Notes: generated by a model not told the origin, from the sequence alone. 6,097 nucleotides of DNA from Burkholderiales bacterium (GCA_947474415.1 CANJKD010000170.1:1-6097), one strand, 5' to 3'; shown: positions 1-5,751, counted from the first letter of the stretch. Made by a program: numbers and translations.

Positions 1-395
1 ACCAGACCCAGCGGCGGCGGGCTGACTGCGACGTACGCCATCACGTGCCGAATGAGCGGGATGCGGGCCAGCCGCAGCCAGCGGTTACCCCAATTCGTCG
101 CCGCAGAAGACGCACCGTAGACCGCCGCGTCTGCACCCAAATAAGGAAAGAGCGCCAGCACACGCACGTCGGACTGGGGACCGCACAGCGCAGCGAGACC
201 AAGCAGCAGCGTGCCGGCCAGCCCGACACCCACGAACCCGGCACCGCCTTGCCCTGCCTCCCGCAGTGCGCTCAGGCACGAAGTCAGCGACGAATCCTCA
301 CGCAGCAGCGCGGTTCGAGGTGGCACTTGCCATGCCGCTGCTGCCTCGCCCAAAGCGATGGAAACCGGATCCGGAATTGACAGAAATCTCACCAT
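1..395 (-). CDS. Unrecognised hydrophobic protein, N-terminal part (runs off left edge)
   Basis: An uninterrupted minus-strand frame runs from ATG at 395-393 to the window edge: 131 codons with no stop, so the gene is partial at its 3' end. The product starts MVRFLSIPDPVSIALGEAAA. After a soluble segment of about 48 residues comes a glycine- and leucine-rich stretch at residues 50-71 (GFVGVGLAGTLLLGLAALCG) that looks like a membrane helix. A mixed segment follows (PYLGADAAVYGASSAATNWG, then WLRLARIPLIRHV), and a second hydrophobic run begins near residue 118 at the edge. I do not recognise the family and assign no function. No good Shine-Dalgarno sequence precedes the ATG; GTG is the next codon and could also be the start. 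The frame begins just after an AT-rich, dyad-containing intergenic region, which supports a real gene start. Overlapping plus-strand frames are low-complexity and arginine/proline-rich, and look like shadows. Confidence 0.55.
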   Translation of the reverse strand, partial: MVRFLSIPDPVSIALGEAAAAWQVPPRTALLREDSSLTSCLSALREAGQGGAGFVGVGLAGTLLLGLAALCGPQSDVRVLALFPYLGADAAVYGASSAATNWGNRWLRLARIPLIRHVMAYVAVSPPPLGL

Positions 396-412
396 GTATA
401 TTGTTTGTTGCA

Positions 413-424
413 TAAACCGGTTTA
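413..424. promoter_or_regulatory. Perfect 12-bp palindrome, candidate operator upstream of the 395 gene
   Basis: TAAACCGGTTTA is a perfect palindrome 17 bases upstream of the ATG at 395. On the minus strand a -10-like TATAAA (435-430) lies just before it, so the dyad would sit at about the transcription start, where a repressor could block the leftward gene. I found no convincing -35 at the right distance. The palindrome itself is seen directly; the operator role is inferred. Confidence 0.35.
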
Positions 425-440
425 GGGATTTTATATGTTT

Positions 441-463
441 TTACGGTCAGTGTACGTCCGTAA
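441..463. repeat. Short inverted repeat TTACGG/CCGTAA
   Basis: TTACGG (441-446) and CCGTAA (458-463) are perfect 6-base arms around an 11-base spacer. The pair lies between the recombinase stop codon and the start of the leftward gene, next to the palindrome at 413-424. It may be part of the same control region or a recombinase-binding site. The arms are short enough that chance cannot be excluded. Confidence 0.25.
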
Positions 464-524
464 TTCACACTCCGAGCCGACTGTGCACGGCCAAGCCGGT
501 GGCCGACCGTTTTCGATCGTCTGC

Positions 525-547
525 GGCAGCGGCGCCGGCGCCGTGCC
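525..547 (-). terminator. GC-rich stem-loop after the recombinase gene, possible terminator
   Basis: GGCA, a bulged G, then CGGCG pairs with CGCCG and TGCC across a CCGG loop, giving a 9-bp, nearly all-GC stem starting about 38 bases past the recombinase stop codon. No T tract follows in the direction of transcription, so it is not a canonical intrinsic terminator. It could instead be a pause or RNA 3'-end-stabilising structure. Confidence 0.25.
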
Positions 548-585
548 CCATCTGGCGGCCACCTCCTCGTCGGTGCAACGCGGCT

Positions 586-2751
586 CTAGCGCTTCCAGAA
601 TTTTGCCGCGGCCGCCATGCGCTGCTGCGGTACGGTCGTGACGTAAAGCGTGGTGGTTGCCAGCGAAGCATGGCCCAGGATCTGCTGTGCGATCTCGACC
701 GCCATGCCGCTGGCGATCGCATGACTGGCGTGTGAATGCCGCATCCAATGCGTGCTGGCCCGGTCGAAGCGCTCCGCTCCTGCGCCGTCGCCCTGCCCTC
801 GCAGCACGCTGGCGCAGCCGGCAAAGAACGCCTTGATCTGGTCATGGAAGGTTGTCGCTGCGATGCCGTGCAGCGGGTCGGGCGTTTTCCCGGCATTCAG
901 GCCCGCTGCGCGTTCGGCAGCATCGCTGGCCTTGCCCAGCACAAACGCCCCTCGGTTGCCGATGTTCGCCGGGTTCGCATCGAGCCGGCGCGAAGCCAGG
1001 TAAACAGACAGTTCGCCCACCACATCGGCCGGCACAGGCACGTCGCGTTCCTTTTGTCGCCGGCCGATGACGCGCAGCATCCAGCCGGCCACCGGGTCAT
1101 CGTCAGACGCATCGGCCGGGTATTCCACCCACCGCAGGTCATCGACCTTCGCCGCCACCACTTCCGACAGGCGAAGGCCGGTCGCGTACAGCAGGTGCAG
1201 CCCGAGGGTCAGCCGCTGATTCGCGGAGGTCTGCGGCAGCAGCTTCAACTGCGCTTCGATGAAGCCCCATTGCGCCAGGCTGAAGCTCCGCCCCGCACTG
1301 ACTTTCGACTCAGCGGCGGGTGGCGCACTGACCGCCGACCACGGGTTGCCCATCAGGTAGTTCTGGTCGACCAGGAACCCATGCAGGTTCTTCAGGATCG
1401 TGACCGCATGCCGCTGCGCCGACGCCGACAACGGCCCCTCGAAGGGCCGCCACAGCGGCGACCAGCGCTCACGCGCCCGATCGCCGCACCAGCGGCTGCG
1501 CGGCTGCGGGTCGGCCAGGAAATCGCGGTACAGGGCGCAGTCTTCGGTGCGCATCGAGGACAGGGCCTTGCCCTGGTGCGTGATGGCCCAGAGCAGAAAG
1601 CGCTCGGCCTCCTTGCGGTAGGCGCGCTGGGTGTTCGACAACGCCTGCAACCAGTCCAGGCCCTGCTCTGCACCGCTTGCGTCGCCGATCTGGCGCTGCC
1701 GCCGCCGGGCTTTGAGGTGGGCCTTCTGCTCCGGCGTGAGGCCTTGCTTGGAACGCAGCCAAGTGAGTATGGCCTGGTAATCGTTGCCGGCCTTCAGCAG
1801 GCACTGCGCCTGCGGGCGGCGGTACAGCCCGCGGCTGCCATCGAGCTCAACCGGCACGATGAACTTTTCCAGGGGTCGGATGTCGGTGGCCGGAACGACG
1901 ACGGCGTTCAGCTCATGGGCGTAGAGCTGGCCGCGCGCGACGGCCACATGGCGGCCGAGCCGATGTTCCATGCCCTGCTCGTGCTGCCGCAGCCACGCCA
2001 CGATGCGTTGCGCTTTGCCCTCCCCGATCGCATTGATGCCGGCGTACCAGCGCCGGCCAATGCCGTTGATGCGCTCGACCAGTTGGTCCAGGGTGGAGAT
2101 GCCGGCGGCTTCAAGATGACCCGCAAGCGCCGGGTTCAACCAGGCCGCGACCGCGTCGCCAGCCCTGGGGGGCTGGGCGACCATGGTTTCGAGCCACCGC
2201 AGCGCGTCGAGCTGGCGCGAGATGAGGCGTGCGCGGCGCCGCAGCCGCTGCGTGGCATGGCCGAATTCGGCCTCGAAGGCGGCGATCTGCCTGGCCTGCG
2301 ATTCGTCTTCCAGGCCAGCGGCCTCGGCGAAGGCCTCGAGGCTGGGCAGCTTGTGCGACGCGTCTGCGATGCGCGTGGCGTCGATGCGCACCAGGCGCGC
2401 GGTGCCGTAGCGGTCGTGGCGCTTCGCAGCCGCAGCAAACTCTTCCCGGATCCAGGCAATGGTGGCCCGCACGGTGCGCTGGTCGGTGGCCTCGCCTTCG
2501 ATGCGGAAGTAGCGCCCCCAGCTGTCACGGGGGTCGAGCCCCTGGACCACCGAGCGCATGAAGGCGAAGTGCCCGACGTGCAGCTTGCGCTGGCGCTCGG
2601 CAGGGGCCGGCGGCTGGCCGGTAGCCACTGACTCCCATGCGCCCTGCCCTGCACGTGAGCCTTTCACGCTGGCCACGGCCGGCAGCTTGCCACCGCGCCG
2701 AATCGCGGGTGTGGCGTCGGGGCCGTCGGTCGCAGTCGTGTTGGCGGTCAA
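586..2751 (-). CDS. Large tyrosine recombinase (phage-integrase family, DUF3701-type N-terminus)
   Basis: A site-specific DNA recombinase of 721 codons, acting by strand exchange through a tyrosine-DNA intermediate. The full catalytic set is visible in the C-terminal domain: R527 (YATGLRLSE), K567 (GRRQKERDV), H668 and R671 (HWMRH), H694 (LGHAS) and nucleophile Y703 (TTLYV). Residues 365-475 look like the helical core-binding domain. The long N-terminal region begins with a conserved-looking block (KLHVGHFAFMRSVVQGLDP, residues 56-74) and contains a helix-hairpin-helix-like segment at about 213-254 (GIGRRWYAGINAIGEGKAQRI). This matches my memory of DUF3701-type integrases, which are about twice the length of XerC/D. 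The start is uncertain. TTG at 2751 is the first possible start after an in-frame stop at 2784-2782 but has no Shine-Dalgarno; in-frame GTG codons 26, 29 and 42 are alternatives. Placement beside parAB suggests multimer resolution or element integration (inference). The gene appears intact. Confidence 0.88.
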   Translation of the reverse strand: MTANTTATDGPDATPAIRRGGKLPAVASVKGSRAGQGAWESVATGQPPAPAERQRKLHVGHFAFMRSVVQGLDPRDSWGRYFRIEGEATDQRTVRATIAWIREEFAAAAKRHDRYGTARLVRIDATRIADASHKLPSLEAFAEAAGLEDESQARQIAAFEAEFGHATQRLRRRARLISRQLDALRWLETMVAQPPRAGDAVAAWLNPALAGHLEAAGISTLDQLVERINGIGRRWYAGINAIGEGKAQRIVAWLRQHEQGMEHRLGRHVAVARGQLYAHELNAVVVPATDIRPLEKFIVPVELDGSRGLYRRPQAQCLLKAGNDYQAILTWLRSKQGLTPEQKAHLKARRRQRQIGDASGAEQGLDWLQALSNTQRAYRKEAERFLLWAITHQGKALSSMRTEDCALYRDFLADPQPRSRWCGDRARERWSPLWRPFEGPLSASAQRHAVTILKNLHGFLVDQNYLMGNPWSAVSAPPAAESKVSAGRSFSLAQWGFIEAQLKLLPQTSANQRLTLGLHLLYATGLRLSEVVAAKVDDLRWVEYPADASDDDPVAGWMLRVIGRRQKERDVPVPADVVGELSVYLASRRLDANPANIGNRGAFVLGKASDAAERAAGLNAGKTPDPLHGIAATTFHDQIKAFFAGCASVLRGQGDGAGAERFDRASTHWMRHSHASHAIASGMAVEIAQQILGHASLATTTLYVTTVPQQRMAAAAKFWKR

Positions 2752-2841
2752 GGTGGCAGGGGCGGAGGAAGGCCTTGCGGTTCAAACAGCTGCGTCATTG
2801 TCTGCTGGCTAACGTCGATTTGCGAACCGCTTTATTGCACA

Positions 2842-2861
2842 ATGATAATTCTTATTATCAT
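2842..2861. promoter_or_regulatory. AT-rich perfect dyad, Fur-box-like, upstream of the recombinase
   Basis: ATGATAAT and ATTATCAT form perfect 8-base arms around TCTT, inside an AT-rich island (about 2830-2880) in otherwise GC-rich DNA. The half-sites equal the GATAAT/ATTATC hexamers of ferric-uptake-regulator boxes, but the 4-base spacer does not fit the usual 1-base spacing. The site lies 91 bases upstream of the TTG at 2751. It could be an operator, part of the recombinase promoter (GATAAT as a -10 on the minus strand) or an arm site. The role is not determined by the sequence. Confidence 0.4.
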
Positions 2862-2987
2862 GTATTTAAGTTTACTATCGGTACGCACTGCGGGTGACAG
2901 CCCTGCTTACGGCCCGCTGCGGGGCCGCCGTGGCCGTTTCCCGCCAGGCCTGTTGATTGGCAACTGGGCGCACCGGTAACGAGACGC

Positions 2988-3005
2988 AACGGCAACGGCA
3001 ACGGC
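2988..3005. repeat. Triple tandem hexamer AACGGC
   Basis: Three exact head-to-tail copies of AACGGC. The 15-base string ACGGCAACGGCGCGA that ends this array (2995-3009) recurs exactly at 6005-6019, beside the outlying iteron. The string is low in complexity, so the recurrence may be chance. Confidence 0.5.
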
Positions 3006-3091
3006 GCGAAGATAACCGCGATGGCCAACCCCCGCCCAACTCGCCGGGCGCATCCAACCTCGCCCCCAATGCCCGACACCGCCTGCGGCGG

Positions 3092-3184
3092 GTTCGCGGT
3101 TTTCAGCGAAGCACCGACTCCGCCGGCGGCGAGTCGAACCCATTGCTACCAACGAGGCGGTTGGTGCGAAATCAAACCGCGAAC
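3092..3184. repeat. Nested inverted repeats, potential branched structure
   Basis: The outer arms GTTCGCGGTTT (3092-3102) and AAACCGCGAAC (3174-3184) are perfectly complementary over 11 bases. Inside them, CGACTC (3115-3120) pairs with GAGTCG (3131-3136), and ACCAAC (3148-3153) pairs with GTTGGT (3160-3165), so the strand could fold as a three-way junction. Alternatively GCACC (3111-3115) with GGTGC (3163-3167) and CCGCC (3120-3124) with GGCGG (3156-3160) would extend the outer stem into one long imperfect hairpin. Such folds occur in structured RNAs, single-strand replication origins and integron attC sites. The usual attC consensus ends are not present at the arms. Function unknown. Confidence 0.45.
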
Positions 3185-3199
3185 GCCACACCGTGGAGT

Positions 3200-3225
3200 G
3201 CAGCGGTGCAGCGGCGCACCGCTGC
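3200..3225 (-). terminator. Ten-bp stem-loop downstream of parB
   Basis: GCAGCGGTGC (3200-3209) and GCACCGCTGC (3216-3225) are perfect complements around a 6-base loop, starting 55 bases past the parB stop codon. Position and strength fit the end of the parAB transcript. The lack of a following T run on the minus strand means that termination there is a guess. Confidence 0.35.
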
Positions 3226-3279
3226 CTGAAGCGGCTCGGGTGGCCGCTGCAAACGCCACACACCGCCTCGCGAACGGGT

Positions 3280-4314
3280 TCAGTCTTTCAAAAAATCTTC
3301 GATCAGCTTGGCCAGCGCCTTGCGCCGGCCGTTTGCCAGCGCACCAGCCTCGAACTTAACGACCGCCCTGCCCCTGCCGTCTGAAGCCAGCGTGGCGGCC
3401 CGCTTGCCTGCCTTGAAGATCTCCAGCACCGCAGGTGCTGAACCGGCCAACGCCCCCGGCCCCGGGTTCACCACCAACGCAGCAAAAACACCGGTGGCGC
3501 CAAGCTGCGCGCGCCCTTCGGCAACGATGGCCCGTGCCCGCGCCAGCGTTCCTTCCGGGTCTTTTTGCACGGCATCGGCCAGGGGCGCCGCCCAACGGAA
3601 TTGAATCTCGAGCGGGCTCGCAAACGCCGCCACCACGGCGTCCGGCAGGCGCGCCAGTGTCACGCTCTTCGACACCAGCGAGACGTCGACGCCTAGCCCT
3701 TCCGACAGGCGACGCAGCGATGGGTACAGCCCTTCGTCCAGCGCTTTGCGGTACATGGCGCCCTGCTCCCAGGCCGAAAGGTTTTTACGGCCACGATTTT
3801 CCCGTTCCATCTGCTCGAACAAACTCAGGTCTGTCGCGTCCTCGATTGCCGCCAGTACCGGAATCCCGAGGTCCAGGCAGGCGCGGTGTCGGCGGTGCCC
3901 GAAAATCAATTCGAATTGCCCACCCACAGCGGGTGTTGAACCGTTCAACACCCCCACCGGCCGAACCTTGATCGGTTGCACGTTACCACCAGCCGCCGAT
4001 ATCTCAGCCTTCAGTGCCTGGAACTCCGTCGTTGCAAAAGAAGCCTCGTGGCGGTTTGCCCACCTCGATGGCTTGATCAACGCAGGGTCGAGGTTCCGCA
4101 AAGGCGCGGCATCCTCCAGTTCCTTGACACGCTCCTTGAGCACCTCAGCCTCATGAATCGCGGACGACTGAGCCGTCAAAAACCCCATCATCGTGCCTGG
4201 CGCCGTGCGCGGACGCCCTGGCTCCGCTGGCAAAGCCGGGCTGGCCGGCGGCCGCGGGCCCGGATGAAGACCAGGAATCAGCCCGGCTTTTTCGAACACT
4301 TTTCTGACCATCAT
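3280..4314 (-). CDS. parB: ParB-family partition protein (centromere-binding CTPase)
   Basis: Plasmid partition protein of 344 residues that would bind parS and stimulate ParA. After a proline-rich N-terminus and a short charged helix (residues 52-67) comes the ParB N-terminal fold: PIKVRPV (114-120), the CTP-binding box GHRRHRA (139-145, GERRxRA in the commonest form), and box II ERENRGRKNLSAWEQ (170-184). A helix-turn-helix follows at about 198-222 (LRRLSEGLGVDVSLVSKSV). The C-terminal part is alanine-rich and ends in a basic helix. The start overlaps the parA stop as ATGA, showing translational coupling. AAGGAG (4324-4319) precedes it, and the second ATG at 4311 is better spaced (7 bases) than the first (4 bases). 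Unusually, the loop between PIKVRPV and FELIFGHRR carries VLNGSTP (122-128), encoded by a palindrome shared with parA. A decayed relative encodes LAGSAP at 289-294. The assignment is firm; the exact first Met is not. Confidence 0.93.
   Translation of the reverse strand: MMVRKVFEKAGLIPGLHPGPRPPASPALPAEPGRPRTAPGTMMGFLTAQSSAIHEAEVLKERVKELEDAAPLRNLDPALIKPSRWANRHEASFATTEFQALKAEISAAGGNVQPIKVRPVGVLNGSTPAVGGQFELIFGHRRHRACLDLGIPVLAAIEDATDLSLFEQMERENRGRKNLSAWEQGAMYRKALDEGLYPSLRRLSEGLGVDVSLVSKSVTLARLPDAVVAAFASPLEIQFRWAAPLADAVQKDPEGTLARARAIVAEGRAQLGATGVFAALVVNPGPGALAGSAPAVLEIFKAGKRAATLASDGRGRAVVKFEAGALANGRRKALAKLIEDFLKD
3435..3453. repeat. Decayed copy of the parS-like palindrome in the 3' part of parB
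   Basis: GTGCTGAACCGGCCAACGC matches the 19-base palindrome of the two intact copies at 15 of 19 positions. It is in the same orientation and parB reading frame, so the product reads ALAGSAPAV where the intact copy gives VLNGSTPAV. Base identity continues into the codons after the palindrome (21 of 27 over the nine codons). The right half is too degenerate to expect strong binding. Confidence 0.4.
3931..3953. promoter_or_regulatory. parS: Candidate parS site inside parB (perfect palindrome)
   Basis: Core GTGTTGAACCGTTCAACAC (3933-3951) has two perfect 9-base arms around a central C; with flanking GG and CC the symmetry reaches 11 bases per arm. The same core occurs at 4334-4352, with 23 bases identical in all (3930-3952 and 4331-4353). 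Size, symmetry, repetition and location in the partition operon fit a ParB-bound centromere. It lies in coding sequence and supplies parB codons 122-128. Centromere function is inferred. Confidence 0.65.
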
Positions 4315-5576
4315 CCAGCTCCTTGGGCAACGGGTGTTGAACCGTTCAACACCTGTCCGATCGAACTTGCCTTCGCGCGGTCATCGGTCTGCTCCACCTG
4401 ACGGCGCCAGACCGACTGCACCGAAGTCTCAACGTAGCTCACCATCAGGTCGTAGGCGTCACGGGCGCGCTTGAAAGTGCGGGCGTTGCCGTCGTACTTG
4501 GTGATGTCGTAGACCGTACCGAACTCGACCGTGGCTGACGCCGTCACCGCTGTCTTCGGGATCTCGATCGGCAGCACCGAGACCCGGTTCGCGTAGGTGC
4601 TGTGGATCCACTGCTTCACGATGGCGCCGGTGGCGTCGGATGAATCCACCCGGCTGAGCAGGATATTCAGGAAGTCGAACTGCTTGTCCAGGCCGCGGTT
4701 GGTCAACAACTGCGTGGTCAGGTCAGAGAACAAGGACCAGAACTGGGCCGCAGAAGCGAAGTCGAGCGTGCTCGGGGGCAGCGGCATGATGATGCCGTTG
4801 CTTGCCAGCAATGCGTTGATCGTCGTGTACGAGAGGGCAGGGGGGGTGTCGATGACGATCAGGTCGTAATCGGCACGTACATCGTCGATGCCGTAGTTCA
4901 GGACATTCCAGAACTCAAAGCCATCTTCCTTGGTCTGCCGGGCAGGGAGGGCAAATTCAGCCCCGAACAACACCGGTGAGGCAGGAACCAGGTCAATTCC
5001 GTCCCAGTAGGTGGGGCGGATCGCGTAACGGATCGATGTCTCGGACCCCATCGCCAGCGGCAGGATGGTGTCTTGTTCGTCGACCTCGGTGTCGGGCAGA
5101 ATGCCGAACAAGGTGGTCAGCGATCCCTGCGGGTCGGTGTCGATCACCAGCACCTTGTGCCCCAAAAGCGACATCCCCTGCGCCAGCGTGACCGCCGTCG
5201 TCGTCTTGCCGACGCCCCCCTTGAAATTGGCAATGCTGACCGTGACCGCTTCGGCCCCTTTGGGGCGCAAGCTCTCTTTGCGGTACTCTCGCACCCACGT
5301 TCTGACCTCGGTCAGGCTGAACTCGCGGCGGTTGCCCACTTCGTTGAGCGCGCCTTGCGGCAGGTCGCCTCGGCCCATCCGGTGCGTCAGTGAACCCTTC
5401 TCGATGTTCAGCAACGAAGCCAGCTGGCTCAGGTTCCAGACCGGCGATGGCTTTCGGGTTGTCGGCGAAAGCATTGCCGCCCTGATCTGCGACATCATCT
5501 CGACAGAGTGCGCAGCCTGCTCAGCGATGTCTGCAAGGCCGATGGGCGCCGGCGACTTGATCGTAAGTTTTGACAT
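4311..5576 (-). CDS. parA: ParA partition ATPase, type Ia (with N-terminal helix-turn-helix)
   Basis: Walker-type partition ATPase of 421 residues. In this family, ATP-bound ParA coats the nucleoid and is released by ParB, moving the replicon; long type Ia members also repress their own promoter. Residues 1-105 hold a helix-turn-helix of the merR/winged type (NLSQLASLLNIEKGSLTHRM, 48-67). The deviant Walker A motif is KGGVGKTT (119-126) with both lysines, followed by VIDTDPQG (144-151) and Walker B LIVIDTPPA (239-247). The length is close to P1 ParA and F SopA plus a C-terminal tail. That tail (after about residue 383) ends QVLNGSTPVAQGAG, where VLNGSTP (409-415) is encoded by the shared palindrome. 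The start at 5576 has GGAGGA (5586-5581) at good spacing. The stop overlaps the parB start (ATGA). It is first in the parAB operon, transcribed leftward from the promoter at 5605-5647. Confidence 0.95.
   Translation of the reverse strand: MSKLTIKSPAPIGLADIAEQAAHSVEMMSQIRAAMLSPTTRKPSPVWNLSQLASLLNIEKGSLTHRMGRGDLPQGALNEVGNRREFSLTEVRTWVREYRKESLRPKGAEAVTVSIANFKGGVGKTTTAVTLAQGMSLLGHKVLVIDTDPQGSLTTLFGILPDTEVDEQDTILPLAMGSETSIRYAIRPTYWDGIDLVPASPVLFGAEFALPARQTKEDGFEFWNVLNYGIDDVRADYDLIVIDTPPALSYTTINALLASNGIIMPLPPSTLDFASAAQFWSLFSDLTTQLLTNRGLDKQFDFLNILLSRVDSSDATGAIVKQWIHSTYANRVSVLPIEIPKTAVTASATVEFGTVYDITKYDGNARTFKRARDAYDLMVSYVETSVQSVWRRQVEQTDDRAKASSIGQVLNGSTPVAQGAG
4319..4324 (-). promoter_or_regulatory. 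Shine-Dalgarno of parB inside the parA 3' end
   Basis: AAGGAG on the minus strand, 4 bases before ATG 4314 and 7 bases before ATG 4311. With the ATGA overlap it indicates coupled translation of parA and parB, and it favours the second ATG as the main parB start. Confidence 0.7.
4332..4353. promoter_or_regulatory. parS: Candidate parS site at the parA 3' end (perfect palindrome)
   Basis: Second intact copy of GTGTTGAACCGTTCAACAC (core 4334-4352), in the same orientation as the copy at 3933-3951; symmetry extends to 10 bases per arm. It encodes parA codons 409-415 (VLNGSTP), seven codons before the stop and just upstream of the parB ribosome-binding site. ParB bound or spreading here could affect transcription and translation of its own gene (inference). 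On the RNA, the same symmetry would form a 9-10-bp hairpin close to the parB start. Confidence 0.65.
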
Positions 5577-5604
5577 GTAGTCCTCCAGCCATTAGTTTAG
5601 CTCT

Positions 5605-5647
5605 GGCTTGACGCAATGTAGATTCCTGGTTGGAAAAGCGTCAAGCC
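5605..5647 (-). promoter_or_regulatory. parA promoter inside a 10-bp inverted repeat (autoregulatory operator)
   Basis: GGCTTGACGC (5605-5614) and GCGTCAAGCC (5638-5647) are perfect inverted arms 23 bases apart. On the minus strand the right arm contains a -35-like TTGACG (5644-5639). After an 18-base spacer comes TACATT (5620-5615), a 4-of-6 match to the -10 box, and the second arm covers the likely start of transcription. The leader to the parA ATG would be about 30-35 bases. Arms covering both -35 and +1 are what a dimeric repressor would use, and type Ia ParA proteins bind such operators with their N-terminal helix-turn-helix. The promoter and the identity of the repressor are inferred. 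Confidence 0.65.
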
Positions 5648-5732
5648 CTCCGGAAAAGAGCATGTTTGTTATGGCTTGTTCGGCGTTTCCCTCTGCTTTT
5701 CAATCGCAACAAGACCGAACCGGGTTCAACAA

Positions 5733-5751
5733 GTTCAGAACCTTTCAACCC
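5733..5751. repeat. Degenerate parS-like site upstream of the parA promoter
   Basis: GTTCAGAACCTTTCAACCC matches the 19-base palindrome at 14 of 19 positions, including GAACC and TTCAAC around the centre. An intact half-site, GTTCAAC (5724-5730), lies just to the left. It could be a weak ParB site or an unrelated short dyad (GTTCAGAAC, 5733-5741). Confidence 0.3.

Larger units (their letters stand above)
2785..3279. other. Noncoding, dyad-rich stretch between parB and the recombinase gene
   Basis: About 500 bases with no credible gene. Frames that cross it are low-complexity, rich in Arg, Pro and Gly, and lack ribosome-binding sites. It holds an AT-rich island with a perfect dyad (2842-2861), a triple hexamer repeat (2988-3005), a nested set of inverted repeats (3092-3184) and a 10-bp stem-loop (3200-3225). 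It must contain the 3' end of the parAB transcript and the recombinase promoter, but I found no T-tailed terminator and no convincing -35/-10 pair. Related short strings recur within it (GAACGCCACACCG at 3181 and AAACGCCACACACCG at 3251), suggesting a repeat-derived or structured element. Confidence 0.5.

Noticed and set aside
736..2631. Plus-strand open frame of 631 codons opposite the recombinase
   Set aside because: It is the antisense shadow of a GC-rich gene; the minus frame has a complete recombinase active site, while this frame shows no recognisable motif.
3092..3184. Integron attC site
   Set aside because: The fold is similar in style, but the expected RYYYAAC and GTTRRRY ends are not at the arms, and the recombinase lacks the look of an IntI protein.
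3131..3184. tRNA gene (GTCGAACCC resembles a T-loop)
   Set aside because: No acceptor stem or anticodon arm can be built at the required distances.
2907..3263. Minus-strand GTG-started 118-codon frame downstream of parB
   Set aside because: Low-complexity, arginine-rich product with no Shine-Dalgarno, running through the inverted repeats; treated as noncoding.
5597..5640. Rightward promoter using TTGACG at 5608-5613
   Set aside because: No acceptable -10 lies 16-18 bases downstream; the hexamer is there because the inverted repeat mirrors the leftward -35.
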